Source: an uncultured Shewanella sp. (GTDB taxonomy: Bacteria; Pseudomonadota; Gammaproteobacteria; Enterobacterales; Shewanellaceae). Taken from it: a DNA stretch of 56,037 bases. Every line of letters starts with the position of its first letter. The first letter of the stretch is position 1. Shown in pieces: positions 27,198-36,038 of this stretch. The DNA lies in assembly GCF_947501665.1 (NCBI RefSeq), contig NZ_CANMWS010000033.1:1-56037 (forward strand). Reading direction: 5' to 3'. The notes under the pieces are model-generated. The model was not told where the DNA came from. It did no database searches and was given only the letters and a program-made list of their open reading frames with translations. The position numbers were made by a program, and so were the translations under genes.

Positions 27198-28940
27198 TTA
27201 ATAGCCTAACGTTTCACTGCCGGATCTGCGTAAGTCAGAAAACCCAGTTAAGCCGTTCTCTGTCATCATGATAGATTGAGTCGATCCCATTGCATTTTTA
27301 ATTACCACTTGATGACCTTTATTTTCTAGGATTTCAATAGTGTCTTTATTAATGCCTTGCTCAACGCGAATTTCATCGGGTAGCCATTGATGATGAATGC
27401 GGGGGGCAATTGAAGCCTCCGCAATATTGAGGTGATGATCGATCACATTTAAAATGATTTGCAGTGTTGTGGTAATAATACGAGAACCGCCAGGGCTGCC
27501 AGTAACAATATAAGGTTTGCCATCTTGCATGACAATAGTGGGGCTCATTGAACTTAAAGGGCGTTTTTTAGGCTCAACGGCATTGGCATGACCGCCGATA
27601 AGGCCATAGCCATTAGGGGTTCCCGCTTTGGCTGAAAAGTCATCCATTTCATTATTGAGTAAAACACCAGTCCCTTGAGCAACTAATCCAGAACCATAAC
27701 TGAAGTTCAAAGTATAGGTATTTGATACGGCATTTCCCCATTTATCAACCACAGAGAAATGAGTGGTTTGATCACTTTCATAAGGTGTTAAATCACCGGG
27801 TTTAATTTCTGCACTTGGGGTGACTTTATTAAGGTTTATTTCCGATGCTAATTTTTTTGCATAGGCTTTACTGGTTAAGGTTTTAACGGGAACATTGTAA
27901 AAGTCGGGATCACCTAGGTACTCACTTCGATCGGCATAAGCGCGTTTCATTGCCTCACTCATTAAATGAATACTGCTCGCAGTATTTAAGCCTAACTTAT
28001 CCATTGGAAAGTTTTCTAGAATATTAAGCATTTGAATGATGTGTACACCGCCTGAAGAAGGTGGGGGCATGGAGACCACTTGATATCCACGATATGTCCC
28101 TTCAACAGGCGTACGTTCAACAGCCTGATAATCTGTTAAATCATCCAAGGTCATCACACCACCGGCTTTTTTGACAGCATTGACTATTTTTTTTGCGGTT
28201 TCACCTTCATAGAAACCTTTACTGCCTTTTTGGGCAATTAATGCCAAGGTATGGGCGAGTTCTGGTTGCGTAAAGCGTTCCCCAATTTGGTAATTTGTGC
28301 CATCAGCTTTATAAAAAACAGCTTGGGTGCTAGGCCATTTAGTTAAGCGTTTTTTGGCACTCAGGAGCGAGAGAGCCAAATCTGGTGTCATGATGATACC
28401 TTTTAATGCCATATCGATTGCGGGCTGCGTGACTTGCTCCATGCTCATGGTGCCATATTTTTTTAAAGCAAGTTCCATGCCCATCACGGTACCGGGTACG
28501 CCAACGGATAATCCATGTTCACGACTGAGAGTGGCATTTGGATGACCGTTTTCATCGAGAAAAATGTCTTTATGGGCTTTTTCTGGTGCCATTTCACGGT
28601 AATCAATAGCAATATTTTTGTTTTCTTTGGCGAGATGGATGAGCATAAAGCCTCCGCCCCCTAGGTTACCAGCTCTTGGTAGCGTGACGGCTAAGCTAAA
28701 GGCGACGGCAACGGCAGCATCGACAGCATTACCTCCTTGTTTTAAAATTTTAACACCTGCTTGTGTAGCGATTGCTTCTTGGCTGGAGACCATGCCATGT
28801 TTTGCCCAAATGGGCTGAGCAGTTGCTAAGTGTGTGTAAAGTGGTGCAGGATCCGTCGGTTGAGTGGGGGGGGTGTTAGCTAGGGCTAAGAAAGGTAACA
28901 CCATAAAAAATGTAAAAATGGCGGTCTTGAGCGATCGCAT
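27198..28940 (-). CDS. ggt: gamma-glutamyltransferase (GGT)
   Basis: A 580-residue exported Ntn-hydrolase that cleaves glutathione and other gamma-glutamyl compounds in the periplasm. The precursor is expected to self-cleave before the Thr of DQTTHFSVVDKWGNAVSNTYT (about residue 393). Other motifs are GGNAVDAAVAVAFSLAV, GNLGGGGFMLIH, MPPPSSGGVH, and the GSPGGSRIITTTLQ glycine loop. A signal peptide spans residues 1-21. Length is normal. Confidence 0.95.
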   Translation of the reverse strand: MRSLKTAIFTFFMVLPFLALANTPPTQPTDPAPLYTHLATAQPIWAKHGMVSSQEAIATQAGVKILKQGGNAVDAAVAVAFSLAVTLPRAGNLGGGGFMLIHLAKENKNIAIDYREMAPEKAHKDIFLDENGHPNATLSREHGLSVGVPGTVMGMELALKKYGTMSMEQVTQPAIDMALKGIIMTPDLALSLLSAKKRLTKWPSTQAVFYKADGTNYQIGERFTQPELAHTLALIAQKGSKGFYEGETAKKIVNAVKKAGGVMTLDDLTDYQAVERTPVEGTYRGYQVVSMPPPSSGGVHIIQMLNILENFPMDKLGLNTASSIHLMSEAMKRAYADRSEYLGDPDFYNVPVKTLTSKAYAKKLASEINLNKVTPSAEIKPGDLTPYESDQTTHFSVVDKWGNAVSNTYTLNFSYGSGLVAQGTGVLLNNEMDDFSAKAGTPNGYGLIGGHANAVEPKKRPLSSMSPTIVMQDGKPYIVTGSPGGSRIITTTLQIILNVIDHHLNIAEASIAPRIHHQWLPDEIRVEQGINKDTIEILENKGHQVVIKNAMGSTQSIMMTENGLTGFSDLRRSGSETLGY

Positions 28941-29175
28941 TACAGCTCCTTTTTATTCATGTTTTTATCTTTGTAATCTGACTATTATCACTTGTAAATG
29001 CAAGTATTAGTGCTTCTTATTGGCATATTCATGTCTTTTGGGATTTAATGATAATTTGAGGTGTTTTAATTGTTTGTTTTTAGCTAATGATTTGATGTGT
29101 AAATTTTGCAAGCTATATTTTGATAAGAATGAAAGTGGAATAATATGAGTTCTTTCAGTACAGTAAAACCATAGT

Positions 29176-29288
29176 TAACCTGAACTCGGGATTTCGAGTC
29201 TAATAACGGGTTATTAGTAGAAAACACAACATAGATAGGGGCAAAAATAGCGCTATTAAGCGGCGCTGCTTATCCCGAGTCCAGGTTA
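29176..29288. repeat. 113-bp MITE-like element with terminal inverted repeats
   Basis: The ends TAACCTGAACTCGGGAT (29176-29192) and its complement at 29272-29288 match over 17 bases with one mismatch. The interior is non-coding and contains a short palindrome around TAGCGCTATT. It ends 1 base before the LysE stop codon, so it lies directly at the 3' end of that gene and may act as its terminator. No second copy is visible in the window. Confidence 0.65.
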
Positions 29289-29289
29289 G

Positions 29290-29910
29290 TTAATCTAATG
29301 CTAACCAAACGCCTACAGCTATCATAAGTGTGCCCGCGAGCCTATTCATCCATTTTACATTATCGCCACGGCTTAAAAATAGTTTGAGACTCTTACCACC
29401 GGAAGCATAAATAGTCATGCTCACAAACTCTGTGATCATAATGATCCCGACTAATGCTATAAGTTGCGGTGTGACGGGGGCATTGTCATGAATAAAAGGA
29501 GGCAGTAAAGAGATCATAAACGCCCAGCCTTTTGGGTTGGCGATAGCGGTAATAAAGCCTTGAGACATTAATACGCGATTGTTGACATCGGGAACTTGGT
29601 TATGGGTTGCTAGGGCCATTTTACCTTTGGCCCGCCACATGTTAATACCAATATAGATGAGATAAATACCGCCCAACCATTTTAAGGCAATAAAGAGGTG
29701 AGGATAATTTAGCATAATACTTGCTGCGCCTAATGCGGCAGAAATGGCTACGAGTGCAATGCCTATCAGTTCGCCTAACATCATCCAAAAGGTTCGACGT
29801 AAGCCGATACTCATGCCTAAGGTCATGGCGAGTGTCATACACATACCTGGCGTAATCGACACGAAAAAAAAAGTCGGGATAAAAAGAGTGAGCAATGTGA
29901 GATCAGGCAT
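29290..29910 (-). CDS. LysE/RhtB-family amino-acid exporter
   Basis: A 206-residue inner-membrane protein with about six membrane segments. The family pattern is clear: FFFVSITPGMCMTLAMTLG at the start, then GIYLIYIGINMWRAK and GFITAIANPKGWAFMISLLPPF. Such proteins export amino acids or related metabolites by proton exchange; the substrate is unknown. The start MPDLTLLTLF at 29910 is preferred over an ATG nine codons earlier. It ends against the MITE-like repeat. Confidence 0.88.
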   Translation of the reverse strand: MPDLTLLTLFIPTFFFVSITPGMCMTLAMTLGMSIGLRRTFWMMLGELIGIALVAISAALGAASIMLNYPHLFIALKWLGGIYLIYIGINMWRAKGKMALATHNQVPDVNNRVLMSQGFITAIANPKGWAFMISLLPPFIHDNAPVTPQLIALVGIIMITEFVSMTIYASGGKSLKLFLSRGDNVKWMNRLAGTLMIAVGVWLALD

Positions 29911-30438
29911 GAGTAACAGACAGCTTTTGTTAGACATATTCAGCGTCTAGTGTAGTCAATTGTGGTTCAATAGTGCAACCTATATCCTTGATTATGGGAT
30001 GAACGGGTTTTTGATTGTTATCTAAAATGAAGCTTAGTGATTTGTTATTGTCACAATAGCCTAATATCGATTTGTTGAGGTTTGTATCTTTCAGATTTTC
30101 TATTGTCAATTTTTGATGTAAGGAAATAGGGTGTTGGTTTACGGCTATAGCCGCTAAACATTGTTATTTGATTATAATTGGTGTTTACTATTGCGGTGTT
30201 TTTTATTTATAGCGAGCCATTAGAGATGCTACCTTTTTTGATAGTGACAAAAATGTAAGCATAAAATATACCGTTAAAACTCATTGGAATATAATTTAAT
30301 ATTGTTACTTTAAAAGTAGTAATTAAGTTTTTGTTTGAGTGTTCTTGAGTTGAGATTAATGAGTTTCCTAAGCTAACAAAAAATAGAAAGTGGACTAATA
30401 TATATTATTCTTATAATGAATACAGGATATTTAATGAC
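29911..30438. other. 528-base gap without a recognised gene
   Basis: AT-rich, without a good reading frame or strong hairpin. It should contain the divergent promoters of the LysE gene and the small exported protein gene. Confidence 0.4.
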
Positions 30439-30876
30439 ATGAAATGGATTTATTTTGTTATATTTTCTTTGTTTAGTGCAGTTTCTTATGCCGAGCCCTT
30501 AAATATTGTTGGGCAATGGCAGGGGGAGTACCGTATATATGTCTATCATAATGGGGAGAGTCATAAAGGGCTTGCGAGTTTAATGTTTACCGTGACAGAA
30601 CAAGATAAAGAGTTTTTGCATGCGAAATATGTTTGGCAATTGAATAAGGCTAATGTGGCGAAACCTGACGTTGCGGGTAAACAGGTAAAGGGGGCTGAAG
30701 AGGAGTTATTGGGCATATTCAGCTTTAATGAAAAGGATATTACATTTATTGAAACGGAAGACAATGGTGTGCTTAAAATGACAATCATTGATAATGACAC
30801 GATTCAGGCTGTTTATCATGAAAATCAACATCATGAAGCGACTTTATATCGTGTTAAGCTTAAACGTGTTAAATAG
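30439..30876 (+). CDS. small exported protein of unknown function
   Basis: A 145-residue protein with a signal peptide (residues 1-18, cleavage after SYA). The mature part starts EPLNIVGQWQGEYRIYVYHNG and continues as alternating beta strands (ASLMFTVTEQ, DITFIETEDN, VLKMTIIDND, ATLYRVKLKR), which looks like a small beta barrel of lipocalin-like shape. The name is descriptive only. It converges with hppD. Confidence 0.7.
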   Translation: MKWIYFVIFSLFSAVSYAEPLNIVGQWQGEYRIYVYHNGESHKGLASLMFTVTEQDKEFLHAKYVWQLNKANVAKPDVAGKQVKGAEEELLGIFSFNEKDITFIETEDNGVLKMTIIDNDTIQAVYHENQHHEATLYRVKLKRVK

Positions 30877-30891
30877 GAATATATATTGAAA

Positions 30892-30914
30892 AGCCTGTTG
30901 GATATCAACAGGCT
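30892..30914 (-). terminator. terminator after hppD
   Basis: AGCCTGTTG (30892-30900), loop GATAT, CAACAGGCT (30906-30914): a perfect 9-bp stem, followed on the minus strand by TTTTC. It ends the hmgA-hppD transcript and faces the small exported protein gene. Confidence 0.75.
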
Positions 30915-30939
30915 ACGGTTTGGATAAGCGCATTATCGA

Positions 30940-31980
30940 TTATAAAACACCACGCTTCATTTGATCCCGTTCGATGGATTCAAACAGTGCAGTAAAATTA
31001 CCTTCTCCAAAACCAAGGTTATTGCGTCTTTGAATAATTTCAATGAAGATCGGGCCAAACAAATTCTTAGTGAAAATTTGTAATAAGTAGCCATTTTCAT
31101 CTCCATCAATGAGGATTTGGTGGTCTTTGATTTTTTGACGATCTTCCGTTACTTGAGGCAGTTTTTCAAAAATAGTGTCGTAATATTCAGGAATGATGTC
31201 TAAAGTTTGAATCGCAGAGCCTTTCATCGCATCTAGTGATGCCACGATATCTCGACTGCTAAATGCTAAATGTTGTACGCCTGGGCCATCATAATCTCTC
31301 AGGTATTCATCGATTTGATTTTTGTCATTGCCTTTTCCTTCATTGATGGGAATACAAAAGCTACCATCGGGTGAGCGGAGTGCATAAGAGATCAGTGCTG
31401 TTTGGCTACCTTTGATATCGAAATAACGGACTTCAGTAAAGCCAAAAATATCTTTATAGAAATTAGACCAATATTCCATCGTGCCCTTATAGACATTATT
31501 GGTAAGATGATCAACGGCAAGAAAGCCTTTTTCTTGAGTATGAATTGGGGCTTGTAGATCGTCAAAGTCAGTTTGATAAATATTGTTATCTTCACCAAAG
31601 GTATCAATGAAATAAATCAAACTGTCCCCAATACCATAGATAGCAGGATAAGGCAGATCGGTATTTTTAGGATTGGCTCCCTTCGCCCCTCTTTCAATCG
31701 CTGTATTAAAGGCAAAACCGGCATCTTCAACACGCCAGCCCATAGAGCAAATTGCTGGGCCATGGGTTTTAGCAAATTCAGCAGAAAAGCCTTTATGTTC
31801 AGTATTCAATAAAAAATTGATGTCATTTTGCTGATAATACAGAATGTCTTTATTCTTGGCTTTTTTGAGTAAAGAAAAACCAAAATCAATAAATATGTCG
31901 TGCATGTAATTATGATCAGGCGTGGCAAATTCAGTAAATTCAATACCAAGTAGACCTAGTGGGTTCTGTTCGCTTGCCAT
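30940..31980 (-). CDS. hppD: 4-hydroxyphenylpyruvate dioxygenase
   Basis: A 346-residue Fe(II) dioxygenase converting 4-hydroxyphenylpyruvate to homogentisate, the second step of tyrosine breakdown. Iron ligands lie in VDHLTNNV, GVQHLAFSS and FIEIIQRRN. The start at ATG 31980 (MASEQNPLGL) has AGAGGAT at good spacing; a frame six codons longer is open but not needed. It follows hmgA by 45 bases and is likely cotranscribed. Confidence 0.95.
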   Translation of the reverse strand: MASEQNPLGLLGIEFTEFATPDHNYMHDIFIDFGFSLLKKAKNKDILYYQQNDINFLLNTEHKGFSAEFAKTHGPAICSMGWRVEDAGFAFNTAIERGAKGANPKNTDLPYPAIYGIGDSLIYFIDTFGEDNNIYQTDFDDLQAPIHTQEKGFLAVDHLTNNVYKGTMEYWSNFYKDIFGFTEVRYFDIKGSQTALISYALRSPDGSFCIPINEGKGNDKNQIDEYLRDYDGPGVQHLAFSSRDIVASLDAMKGSAIQTLDIIPEYYDTIFEKLPQVTEDRQKIKDHQILIDGDENGYLLQIFTKNLFGPIFIEIIQRRNNLGFGEGNFTALFESIERDQMKRGVL

Positions 31981-32025
31981 GTGAATATCCTCTTTCAATG
32001 TGCTAATGCTTTAGTGGCTACGTTG

Positions 32026-33186
32026 TTATTTTTCTAACCACGAGCGGTTATAGTCTTTTTGCATGCAATTTTTGACATGCATTGTGAGGTGTAATGGATT
32101 AAATGTATCGATCATCACCGCATATTCATGGGTTTCTTTCTTGCCAATGGAGGCTTCTGTTCGACCCGGTTGAGGGCCATGAGGGACCCCTTTTTGATGT
32201 AACGTCATGTATCCCGCTTTAATATCTGTTCTACTCATAAAGTCGCCGTCGACATAATAGATAACCTCATCGCTGTCGATATTGTTATGGTAATACGGTG
32301 CTGGAATAGATAAGGGATGGAAGTCATAAGGTCTAGGAACAAAATTACAGATCACAAAGTTATGCGCACTGAACACAACATGCTCTGAAGGAGGTAAGTG
32401 AATTTGTCCGACTTTGGGGGCATAATCTTCAATGTTAAAGGCCCATGGGTACACAAATCCATCCCAACCGACTAAATCAAAAGGATGCCACTCTAGAGAA
32501 ATATGCTGATATTGCTCGCCAAACTTACTAATTAAGGTAAAGTCGCCTTGTTCAACGATAGCGTCTTCTAAAATCGGTGTACGAATATCGCGTTCGCAAT
32601 AGGGAGCAGACTCTAATAGCTGGCCATATTCATTGCGAAAGTGCTTAGGGATTTCAATCATTGAAAATGATTCAATAATCAGTAATCGTACATTTTGATA
32701 GTTATCAAATTTAAGTTGGTAAGTTGTTCCTCTTGGAATAACTAAATAATCCCACTTTTTCACATGGATAGTGCCATATTCGCTATAAAGTCTTCCTTGT
32801 CCTTCATGGACAAAAATCACTTCATCAGCATAAGCATTGCGATAAAACGCACTGGTGTCTTCAGTGACATGGGCTGTGTAGAAGGAGACGTCAGTATTAT
32901 GAAATATTTTATTGCGTGCATTAAAGAAGTGACCAGGCTTGTCAGCCTGTGTGGTGTCGAGTTTATAATTTTGAATTAACGTATCTTGCCAAGGCTCTCC
33001 GTGAGAAAGGGAATGTTGAGTCACATTGAGTGCTTTTGTTGGCATGTTATGATGATATTTATTGGAATAAATATTAGCAAAACCATGGGTTGAAAATAAC
33101 TCTTCACGGTATAGTTCGCCATTTTCTTTTTTAAATTGAATGTGGCGTTTATCAGGGATTTGGCCTTGTTTAATATAAAATGGCAT
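32026..33186 (-). CDS. hmgA: homogentisate 1,2-dioxygenase
   Basis: A 386-residue cupin-fold iron dioxygenase that opens the ring of homogentisate. Recognisable parts are YADEVIFVHEGQGRLYSEYG, WDYLVIPRGTTYQL, EWHPFDLVGWDGFVYPWAFN and MTLHQKGVPHGPQPGR. The start at ATG 33186 has AGGAAGAG just upstream. First gene of hmgA-hppD. The bacterial HmgA branch of this length is common in Shewanella. Confidence 0.94.
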   Translation of the reverse strand: MPFYIKQGQIPDKRHIQFKKENGELYREELFSTHGFANIYSNKYHHNMPTKALNVTQHSLSHGEPWQDTLIQNYKLDTTQADKPGHFFNARNKIFHNTDVSFYTAHVTEDTSAFYRNAYADEVIFVHEGQGRLYSEYGTIHVKKWDYLVIPRGTTYQLKFDNYQNVRLLIIESFSMIEIPKHFRNEYGQLLESAPYCERDIRTPILEDAIVEQGDFTLISKFGEQYQHISLEWHPFDLVGWDGFVYPWAFNIEDYAPKVGQIHLPPSEHVVFSAHNFVICNFVPRPYDFHPLSIPAPYYHNNIDSDEVIYYVDGDFMSRTDIKAGYMTLHQKGVPHGPQPGRTEASIGKKETHEYAVMIDTFNPLHLTMHVKNCMQKDYNRSWLEK

Positions 33187-33310
33187 GTGGCTCTTCCTCA
33201 ATGCGTATCACGCAATATTTACACTTCATATGATCCTTAAGATCAATTTAGTTGCTTAAACAAACAAAAAAAAGAATAATAATTTTATCAAAACCATCTA
33301 TTTTTTTGAT

Positions 33311-33328
33311 GGTAAATGATTATTTACA
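33311..33328. promoter_or_regulatory. TyrR-like box between hmgA and the LysR gene
   Basis: GGTAAA-N6-TTTACA differs from the TyrR consensus TGTAAA-N6-TTTACA at one base. It lies 12 bases before the LysR start and 125 bases from the hmgA start. An ACCATC/GATGGT inverted repeat (33293-33298 and 33308-33313) directly upstream partly overlaps it and could be a LysR site. Confidence 0.6.
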
Positions 33329-33339
33329 GGGAGAATGAG

Positions 33340-34224
33340 ATGCGTGTTGATATTGATGTCTTTAAAATGCTGGAAGTGTTAGTTGAAGAAGGAAGCTTTA
33401 CTAAAGCTGCAGAGCGGCTGCATAAGGCACAATCGGCGATCAGTTATCAAGTCAAAAAGTTGGAGCAACATTTAGGGATCACACTTTTTAATCGAGATCA
33501 ATACCGAGCAGAATTAACCCCAGAGGGGAAAATCATTCTTGTAGAGGGACAAAAGTTATTACATAACTTGGCCAATATTGAACATTTGGCGAGTCGATTC
33601 AGTGAAGGTTGGGAGCCTAAATTGGAGCTTATCATTGATGGTGCTCTACCTATGGAACCTATCATGCGAGCGTTAAAGCGTTTATCCAGTTATCAGATCC
33701 CCACAAAAATACAGCTTAATATGGAGTTTTTGGGAGGGGTACAGCATCGATTTGAGCGTAATAAGGCCGATTTAATGCTGGTGAAAGATTATCGAACAGG
33801 ACCGCATTATCAACCTAAATCGTTACCGGAAATTACCAGCATTCTTGTGGCCAGTTGTGATCATGTATTGGCCAGTAAAACCCAGTTAAGTTTGTATGAG
33901 TTGCAGCATCATATTGAGTTAACGATTGAAGATTCATCCCCCGAAAAAAATCGTTTAGATGAACTGCAATTTGGGGGTGATAAAGTGTTTTATCTATCAG
34001 GATTTATGATGAAAAAAAATGCGCTTTTAATGGGAGTGGGTTTTGGATGGATGCCTGATTTTTTGATAGAGCAAGAGCTTAAGAAGGGAACGCTGGTGGA
34101 ATTAGATTTTATGGGGGGCAGCCGTTTTAGTTTTACACCTCAGCTGGTTTCGACCTTAGAGCGTCCTTTAGGTCGAGGTGGACAACTCTTAACAAATTTA
34201 ATCTTAGAGGAATTTGAAAAATAA
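33340..34224 (+). CDS. LysR-family transcriptional regulator
   Basis: A 294-residue LysR regulator with the N-terminal winged helix (FKMLEVLVEEGSFTKAAERL, then SAISYQVKKLEQHLG) and a C-terminal substrate-binding domain. ATG 33340 is preceded by GGGAG. It is divergent from hmgA-hppD across about 150 bases, which makes it a candidate regulator of that operon, but nothing in the sequence proves it. Confidence 0.9.
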   Translation: MRVDIDVFKMLEVLVEEGSFTKAAERLHKAQSAISYQVKKLEQHLGITLFNRDQYRAELTPEGKIILVEGQKLLHNLANIEHLASRFSEGWEPKLELIIDGALPMEPIMRALKRLSSYQIPTKIQLNMEFLGGVQHRFERNKADLMLVKDYRTGPHYQPKSLPEITSILVASCDHVLASKTQLSLYELQHHIELTIEDSSPEKNRLDELQFGGDKVFYLSGFMMKKNALLMGVGFGWMPDFLIEQELKKGTLVELDFMGGSRFSFTPQLVSTLERPLGRGGQLLTNLILEEFEK

Positions 34225-34303
34225 AGTTGATAAGTTCTAATGCATTTTCTTGTGTTGTGAAGGGATTATTTAGCTTGAATGATGTGATGGGGACTCTTAG
34301 GTG

Positions 34304-34453
34304 ATGATACCTGCTTATATTAAGTGGGTTAACTGTTTAGTGCTTTTAGCTATTCATCCGTATTATCTATGGGCTTATTTGAGAAAGTCCTGTAAGCTTT
34401 TCTCAAAAAAGAAAGTGGCAATAAACATGAAATTGGCTAAAATTTTTGTGTGA
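34304..34453 (+). CDS. possible 49-residue membrane peptide
   Basis: ATG at 34304 opens a frame of 49 residues with one strongly hydrophobic segment (YIKWVNCLVLLAIHPYYLWAY, about 5-25) and a basic C terminus. The site upstream (TTAGGTG) is a poor, very close Shine-Dalgarno. The stop overlaps a 19-bp palindrome before the next gene. I include it as a weak candidate. Confidence 0.25.
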   Translation: MIPAYIKWVNCLVLLAIHPYYLWAYLRKSCKLFSKKKVAINMKLAKIFV

Positions 34454-34469
34454 TAATGAATAATTATCA
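34451..34469. promoter_or_regulatory. perfect palindrome, possible operator
   Basis: TGATAAT-GAATA-ATTATCA is a perfect 7-bp inverted repeat with a five-base centre, directly before the AAGGAG of the solute-binding protein gene. It resembles a Fur box in base content, but the centre spacing differs from the classical one. Confidence 0.4.
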
Positions 34470-34487
34470 ATAAGGAGTTTGATAATA

Positions 34488-35312
34488 ATGCTGTGGTTTT
34501 TAAAGCGCTGTGTTTCCTTCGTGTTTAGTGGACTTCTCTGTGTTGGGAATAAGCTTATCCGTTCTAAGTTTTTTCGATATCAACGATGGTTATTCATTTT
34601 TCCTTTTTTAGTCGCACCTATTCGCGCAGATACCCTATATTTAACGTCCCTTAATTGGGCACCTTATTCCAGTGAGCAACTCGACAATAAAGGGGCTGTC
34701 ATTGCCGTGACCCGAGCAGCGTTAAAAGCAATGGGGCATGAGTTAGTGGTTGACTTTTATCCTTGGAATCGTGCGGTTAGATTAGCGACACGCAGTCATA
34801 CAAAATATTTAGGCTATATTCCAGAATATATTTTTCCTGCTGATCATTTAGCGTTTTCAGTCGCGATAGGCTCCAGTTTATTAGTTATTGTTGAGAATAA
34901 AGATAATCCTATTTATTGGGAAAAGTTGTCTGATTTGAATCAATATACTATTGGCGTCGTGAAAGGTTACGTCAATACTGCTGAATTTGATGGCATGATT
35001 GCGTCTGGCGTACAGCGTGTTGAAATGGTGACTTCAGATGATCAAAATATCCGCAAAGTTGTATCGGGTAGAGTGAATGGTGCCGTTATTGATTTACATG
35101 TATTAAAGTATTTATTGGCTAGAGAGGGGATGGAGCCTTTAAGGAAGAAAATACAAGTCAATGAGCATTCTTTAGTAGAAAAGGAGCTTTTTGTCGCATT
35201 TCGTAATACACCTGAAGGAAGGCGGTGGCGAGATATATTTAATCAAGGCTTGGAAAAAATTGACGTTGATGCTCTTATGGAAGCAAGTATGCCTACAACC
35301 AATCCACACTGA
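34488..35312 (+). CDS. periplasmic amino-acid-type solute-binding protein
   Basis: A 274-residue protein of the SBP_bac_3 class (LYLTSLNWAPYSSEQLDNKG, AVIAVTRAALKAMGHEL, YPWNRAVRLA, TIGVVKGYV, GRVNGAVIDLHVLKYLL). The N-terminal 45 residues contain a long hydrophobic and basic leader ending in APIRA, the likely signal cleavage site. No permease or ATPase is nearby, so it may be a stand-alone binding protein or a sensor. ATG 34488 is chosen with AAGGAG about ten bases upstream; a TTG at 34479 is closer. Confidence 0.78.
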   Translation: MLWFLKRCVSFVFSGLLCVGNKLIRSKFFRYQRWLFIFPFLVAPIRADTLYLTSLNWAPYSSEQLDNKGAVIAVTRAALKAMGHELVVDFYPWNRAVRLATRSHTKYLGYIPEYIFPADHLAFSVAIGSSLLVIVENKDNPIYWEKLSDLNQYTIGVVKGYVNTAEFDGMIASGVQRVEMVTSDDQNIRKVVSGRVNGAVIDLHVLKYLLAREGMEPLRKKIQVNEHSLVEKELFVAFRNTPEGRRWRDIFNQGLEKIDVDALMEASMPTTNPH

Positions 35313-35355
35313 TAGCAGCTACCATTGTGGACTGGCTAAAGGCTTACTCGGGTTA

Positions 35356-35763
35356 TCACTGGGTACTGATGACAGTTTGTCCAATGGGGATCACCGTGAG
35401 TTTGGCTAATTTTAAATGTTGAAAAGCGAAAGGGATCCCGATAATCGTGATAGCACTGGCAATGGCACAAACAATATGGCCTATTGCGAGCCAAAAACCG
35501 ATTAAGATAAACCAAACAATGTTGCCTAGCATACCGAATGCTCCTGTACCAATATCACTGTGACCGGTTATGCTTTGTCTATTCACGGTATCTTGGCCAA
35601 ATGGCCAAAATGTCATTTCTCCAATGATGAAGCAGGATTTAGCAAAAGGGATCCCGATAATACTAATAATACATAATAGTCCCGCTAGCCACCATGCGAG
35701 TCCCATAATGAATCCACCCATAATAAACCAAGCAATGTTAAATGCTAAGCGTAATACTGCCAT
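35356..35763 (-). CDS. yccF: YccF-family inner-membrane protein
   Basis: A 135-residue membrane protein with two copies of the YccF (DUF307) domain: each contains NIxWFI...GGF and IIGIPFA. Function is unknown. ATG 35763 has AAGGAGT just upstream, so the open frame before it is not used. E. coli YccF has 148 residues. Confidence 0.88.
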   Translation of the reverse strand: MAVLRLAFNIAWFIMGGFIMGLAWWLAGLLCIISIIGIPFAKSCFIIGEMTFWPFGQDTVNRQSITGHSDIGTGAFGMLGNIVWFILIGFWLAIGHIVCAIASAITIIGIPFAFQHLKLAKLTVIPIGQTVISTQ

Positions 35764-36038
35764 GTAGTACTCCTTGTTAAATGTGATTTGTTTGGTGCCT
35801 TGGTTTATCGCTAAAGCAATACATGAAGCTGTTAGGCACTCGATTGATATCATATATAGAATAACAAGCTAATTTCATGCCAATGTTTAATAATCTGTTT
35901 TTTAAAGCTATTTTTATTTTTTTAACATAAAAATTTTGTTATAGACTATTTTTTAATGAAATTGACTATTCTATTTTGGTTTTGACTATTGGCAGCGTAA
36001 AATAGTGATGATTGAGCATGCTATGGATGAGTTAAGTT

